The notes beneath the pieces were generated by a model. That model made no database searches. It saw only the letters and a program-made list of their open reading frames with translations, and was not told where the DNA came from. The position numbers and the translations under genes were made by a program. Shown here piece by piece: positions 61,104 through 64,000 of a stretch of 64,000 nucleotides of DNA. The stretch is from Clostridiales bacterium (GTDB lineage: Bacteria; Bacillota; Clostridia; Oscillospirales; Acutalibacteraceae): NCBI GenBank assembly GCA_024684435.1, contig JAIKWV010000005.1, positions 62,001 through 126,000 on the forward strand. The letters are read 5' to 3'. The number at the start of each line of letters is the position of its first letter. Within the stretch, counting starts at the first letter, position 1.

Positions 61104-61430
61104 AAAACGGAAAATGCGGATGTGAAAAATCCGGTCGCCGAAGGTCAGATACATTGGTTCATTGACGGGCAGGACAAGGGCGCCGGAGACAGCTATACCG
61201 TAACAAAGGCGACAAAATCATTTGCTCTACAAGTCAAATATCTGAAGGACGGCAAGGCACTTGATGAGTCGGAGATCGAAAACGTCAATGTCAAAACAGG
61301 CTTCTTTGCAAAACTGACAGCCTTCTTCCGCTCGATCTTCGGCAAGCTTCCCAAAGTCGTGCAGGGGTTTCTTAATAGCGGAGATGATTTAAAGAACGCC
61401 GTGAACAAACATTTTTCAAATAAATTATAA
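61104..61430 (+). pseudogene. remnant: C-terminal end of a secreted surface protein
   Basis: In-frame from just after a stop at 61101 to a stop at 61430. The sequence has an Ig-like segment (QIHWFIDGQDKGAGDSYTV, ALQVKYLKDG) followed by an amphipathic helix (GFFAKLTAFFRSIFGKLP) and a short tail. It has no ribosome binding site before its only GTG, no signal peptide and no promoter, and reads like the last quarter of a larger exported protein whose front part is lost. A small expressed protein from the GTG at 61122 is less likely. Confidence 0.65.
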
Positions 61431-61448
61431 TAATATTGAAAAATTCTA

Positions 61449-61477
61449 TTGTAATCATCGCCATATTGTGATATCAT
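61449..61477 (+). promoter_or_regulatory. possible promoter for the exonuclease gene
   Basis: TTGTAA (61449-61454), 17-base spacer, TATCAT (61472-61477). Confidence 0.45.
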
Positions 61478-61510
61478 AATTCAATGAAGTTCCATGAGGG
61501 GAGGTATGTA

Positions 61511-62389
61511 ATGTATTATATCGTGCTCGATTTGGAATGGAATAACACCTATGCACGAAAAACAAAAGGCTTTATAAACGAGATAATAGAATTCGGCGCG
61601 GTCATGCTGGATGAAAAGCTGAGGACAGTCGATCAGTTTTCAACGCTGATAAAATCTCAGATAGGCAAGAAGCTGAGGGGCAGAGTCAAGGAGCTTACCA
61701 ACATCACCAATGAGGATCTTGATACAGGTATTCCGTTTACCCAGACGGTTTCCCAGTTTAAACGGTGGATAAACGGCAGAGAAAACGTAATAATGACATG
61801 GGGAGACGGGGACATCAGAGTTCTCATCGACAACTGCCGATACCTTATGAATTCACCGGAGATCCCGTTTTTGAGCAACTACGTCAACATACAGAGCTAT
61901 TTCCAGAATGTTGTCAAGGTGCCGGGTAAAAATCAGATAAGCCTGATGAATGCGGCGGAAATGATAGGCATAGATTATTCCGAATACACACAGCACAGGG
62001 CGTTGGGAGACAGCCTGCTTACCGCGGAGTGCTTCAAAAAGATATTTGAGCCGGAGAGTTTTGCAAAGTACATCAGGGTCTGCGATTCGACCTTCTACGA
62101 AAAGCTTATGTTCAAGCCCTACGTTATTTCAAAGCTTGACAGTCCGTTGGTGGACAAATCCATGCTCAGCTATAAATGCAGGACCTGCGGAAAAAAGGCG
62201 AGACTCATTGCGGATTGGAAGTTCTCAAACAGAAGCTTCAGAGCGATGTACTACTGTCCTGTGTGCGACGAAAAGGTCAAGGTATCAGTCAGTTTTAAAA
62301 AATATTTTGACAGAGTTGAGGTCAAAAAAACATCCGTGATAGTTCCCGAAACAGTTACGGAACCGGCAGCGGATGACAATATCAAATGA
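61511..62389 (+). CDS. DEDDh 3'-5' exonuclease with C-terminal zinc ribbon
   Basis: 292 residues from the ATG at 61511, behind AGGGGAGGT; an ATG nine codons earlier precedes that site. Exonuclease motif I is in VLDLEWNN (DxE) followed by EIIEFGAVMLD, motif II near WGDGDIRVL, and motif III in HRALGDSLLT (Hx4D). A C-terminal zinc-ribbon-like segment has CRTCGKK and YYCPVCDEKV. Members include KapD-like and oligoribonuclease-like enzymes; the zinc ribbon is suited to nucleic-acid binding. Substrate not assigned. Confidence 0.88.
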   Translation: MYYIVLDLEWNNTYARKTKGFINEIIEFGAVMLDEKLRTVDQFSTLIKSQIGKKLRGRVKELTNITNEDLDTGIPFTQTVSQFKRWINGRENVIMTWGDGDIRVLIDNCRYLMNSPEIPFLSNYVNIQSYFQNVVKVPGKNQISLMNAAEMIGIDYSEYTQHRALGDSLLTAECFKKIFEPESFAKYIRVCDSTFYEKLMFKPYVISKLDSPLVDKSMLSYKCRTCGKKARLIADWKFSNRSFRAMYYCPVCDEKVKVSVSFKKYFDRVEVKKTSVIVPETVTEPAADDNIK

Positions 62390-62400
62390 TATTATTAAGA

Positions 62401-62420
62401 GGAGCTTTAAGCTCCTTTCT
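62401..62420 (+). terminator. terminator after the exonuclease gene
   Basis: GGAGC (62401-62405), 5-base loop, GCTCC (62411-62415), extended by A/T pairs, then TTTCTTTATTTTTTT. Confidence 0.75.
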
Positions 62421-62454
62421 TTATTTTTTTATATGTTTTTTTAATATTTTTTTA

Positions 62455-62483
62455 TTGACAACAGAAAAAAGTTGGTGTATAAT
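62455..62483 (+). promoter_or_regulatory. promoter for the beta-lactamase-fold gene
   Basis: TTGACA (62455-62460), 17-base spacer, TGTATAAT (-10 at 62478-62483). Full consensus in both boxes. Confidence 0.85.
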
Positions 62484-62514
62484 CGGCGTGTTGTTTTAAA
62501 GGGAGACGATTGAA

Positions 62515-63423
62515 TTGAAAAAAGTACACAAGATTTTATCCGTTTTATTGTCAGTTATGCTTATTTCTGTCATAGCTGTTCAGCCCGCGCAGGCTTGCTT
62601 TGGCAGGAGCAATTTGACTTACCGTATTTCTAACGATCTTCAGAGCCAGCTCAACAAGATCTATAAGAGATACAATTTCTCGGTCAGTTGGGGTCTGTAT
62701 GATATAGCCTCCAATAATCTTAAGCCGGTTGCCACTTATAACCAGGACAAGAGCTTTCAGAGCAACTGCACTATCAAGGCTTTGGTACTTCTTTATATTT
62801 GTAAGCAGATGGATGCCGGCAAACTGTCTCTGGACACCAAGCTTTATGTCAAGCAGAGCAGCCTTTCACACAAGGGCTTCGGCGCAAAGGACGGCAAGTA
62901 TACTGTAAAATACCTGCTTACCAGGATGATCCATGTGTCCAATAACGCATGTTACGAGGTATTGCTGAGATATATCACAAAAGAGAAGTTTAACGCTTTC
63001 CTGTTAAGTCTCGGCAGCGGCACCGTTATAAAGTCCTACGGATATATGGGCGATTGTACGGTGCGCAACCGTGCAACGGAGTGGTTTTCACTTTACAAGT
63101 ACTGCCAGTCAAGGGCAAAGCACGCAAACTTTGCATGGGGACTTCTCCTTGACGCCAAGTTTTCTCCCGTCCGCGACGGACTAAACAGAAAAGTTGCCCA
63201 TAAGAGCGGCTGGTATCACGGAGGAAAGGGCACAGCGGGGGATTGCTGTGTGGTCAAGACAGATAAAGGCGGATGTTATCTGCTTATAGTTTTCACCAAG
63301 AACAACGTCACAGGAGATTTCAGCCAGGCGTTGATAAGAGACCTTGCAAAGGTTCTTGACAAGGTGTGGAACGAATATTATGCTTATCTGCCTCCGTTGC
63401 GCAGGAAGGTAGCAAAATTCTGA
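62515..63423 (+). CDS. secreted class A beta-lactamase-fold protein with Cys in place of the nucleophile Ser
   Basis: 302 residues from a TTG with AAAGGGAG 9 bases upstream. Signal peptide (1-27, ending QPAQA). The fold is recognised from TIKALVLLYICKQMDAGKLS, VKYLLTRMIHVSNNACYEVLL and VAHKSGWYHGG. The SxxK motif reads CTIK (Cys85, Lys88), SDN reads SNN (142-144) and KTG reads KSG (230-232). It belongs to the beta-lactamase2-type group of exported serine hydrolases, which act on cell-wall peptides or have no known substrate. Either the Cys is a functional nucleophile or the protein only binds its ligand. Confidence 0.8.
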   Translation: MKKVHKILSVLLSVMLISVIAVQPAQACFGRSNLTYRISNDLQSQLNKIYKRYNFSVSWGLYDIASNNLKPVATYNQDKSFQSNCTIKALVLLYICKQMDAGKLSLDTKLYVKQSSLSHKGFGAKDGKYTVKYLLTRMIHVSNNACYEVLLRYITKEKFNAFLLSLGSGTVIKSYGYMGDCTVRNRATEWFSLYKYCQSRAKHANFAWGLLLDAKFSPVRDGLNRKVAHKSGWYHGGKGTAGDCCVVKTDKGGCYLLIVFTKNNVTGDFSQALIRDLAKVLDKVWNEYYAYLPPLRRKVAKF

Positions 63424-63447
63424 TTTTACTAATAAGATCGTATAAAT

Positions 63448-63481
63448 CGGGCGAATTGCAGACGCGGTTCGCCTGTTTTTT
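63448..63481 (+). terminator. terminator after the beta-lactamase-fold gene
   Basis: GGCGAA (63450-63455) pairs with TTCGCC (63468-63473), extended by two pairs, then a T-run (63476-63481). Confidence 0.8.
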
Positions 63482-63502
63482 ATAATATTTCCGGCATATC
63501 GG

Positions 63503-63531
63503 TTGAATAATCTTGTTTTTAATAGTATAAT
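63503..63531 (+). promoter_or_regulatory. promoter for the terminal lipoprotein gene
   Basis: TTGAAT (63503-63508), 17-base spacer, TATAAT (63526-63531). Confidence 0.7.
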
Positions 63532-63571
63532 AATTCAGTAATCATAATCTTTCTTGAAAGGATTTTTTTAT

Positions 63572-64000
63572 ATGAAAAAATATTTTAGCTTCATTATGGC
63601 TGTTATGATACTGCTTCTTGTGTTTGCCGCTTGCGGTAAAAATTCGGGTTCTTCTGATCCGAAGATGGTGGATCCTGACGAGACCTATCCCGCCACACTT
63701 GATTACGGCTTTGCCACAGAGGCTCCCGACAGCAGATTGCCGGAATTCAAGGGTGACATAAAAAAGCTTATGAACAACTACTATATCGAGGTGGAGTATA
63801 AAGGTGAAACCATGTGGGCGGCAGGCATAGACGGCAATTTTTACCTGAGTGATCCCGAGCTTGCCGGTTCGTCATACGAGGCTCAGAATGTGTTCAGTAA
63901 AAACTGTTCATCATCCATCTATGACTATCTTTATGAATATTATGAATTTTTAAAGGAAAAGACCTTTTCCGTTACATCCGTAAGTGAGAACTTTGATGAG
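63572..64000 (+). CDS. lipoprotein of unknown function, 5' part only
   Basis: 143 codons are visible and the frame is still open at the window end. Starts MKKYFSFIMAVMILLLVFAA then CGKNSGSS: a type II signal peptide with lipobox VFAAC, Cys at residue 21, so it is lipid-anchored on the outer face of the membrane. The mature part is acidic, with DPDETYPATLDYGFATEAPD and a helix around DIKKLMNNYYIEVEYKGETMW. No family recognised. AAAGGA lies 9 bases before the ATG. Confidence 0.85.
   Translation, partial: MKKYFSFIMAVMILLLVFAACGKNSGSSDPKMVDPDETYPATLDYGFATEAPDSRLPEFKGDIKKLMNNYYIEVEYKGETMWAAGIDGNFYLSDPELAGSSYEAQNVFSKNCSSSIYDYLYEYYEFLKEKTFSVTSVSENFDE

Noticed and set aside
61122-61430. Intact small gene from the GTG at 61122
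   Set aside because: No ribosome binding site or promoter, and the sequence resembles the end of larger secreted proteins; annotated as a remnant instead.

Overview
The window reads as a chromosomal segment of a Gram-positive, anaerobic, gut- or rumen-type Firmicute, most likely from the Clostridia (Oscillospirales/Ruminococcaceae-like). This is inferred from strong AGGAGG-type ribosome binding sites with some TTG/GTG starts, many intrinsic terminators, ferredoxin-linked metabolism (IorAB, a RACo-like ferredoxin/ATPase), plant and host glycan hydrolases (GH95, a domain-permuted GH3), a small protein resembling a clostridial spore-surface family, a two-gene SufCB-like Fe-S system, and secreted GLUG-repeat proteins. 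I see no insertion sequence, prophage, CRISPR array, tRNA or rRNA. It looks like a stable core region with a few accessory surface genes.

Layout. 1-9.8 kb: end of a D-Ala-D-Ala carboxypeptidase, greA-lysS, radC, a HAD phosphatase with a GH95 fucosidase, an ECF-like sigma factor with a Thr-rich membrane protein, and a RACo-like protein. 9.8-15.5 kb: the minus-strand run tsaE-tsaB-rpiB-upp, a GtrA-like protein with a metallophosphoesterase, then a TVP38-family protein with an unknown membrane protein. 15.6-24 kb: one 2806-residue secreted protein with six GLUG beta-helix blocks. 24.2-31 kb: a YbaK deacylase, a sodium/solute symporter, and a paaK-iorA-iorB-ACT set for aryl-pyruvate oxidation. 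31-39 kb: a Nudix fusion, a small membrane exporter, then a minus-strand run rnhA, glycosyltransferase, 2-hydroxyacid dehydrogenase, metG, secreted protein, tatD. 39-48.9 kb: secreted phosphoesterase, TIM-barrel isomerase, small DUF3787-like protein, uracil permease with a PyrR-type attenuator, GDPD, DUF523-pyrR, alpha/beta hydrolase, sfsA, lemA-TPM. 49-64 kb: permuted GH3, Xaa-Pro peptidase, rpsU, then a long minus-strand run sufC-sufB-MFS-ABC pair-yqeK-rsfS-leuS, a remnant of a surface protein, an exonuclease, a class A beta-lactamase-fold protein with Cys in place of Ser, and a lipoprotein cut by the window end.

How the parts connect. Pyrimidine salvage is represented three times: upp, the uracil permease and pyrR. 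The permease leader carries a promoter, a hexaloop matching the PyrR-binding consensus, an antiterminator and a terminator, so PyrR encoded 1.6 kb away probably controls it. Envelope and secretion genes recur through the window, and several secreted proteins end in a short amphipathic or hydrophobic C-terminal helix, as PBP5-type carboxypeptidases do. No large undescribed multi-gene system stands out; the strongest leads are that shared tail, the Cys-substituted hydrolase, the PyrR leader and the sigma factor/Thr-rich membrane protein pair.
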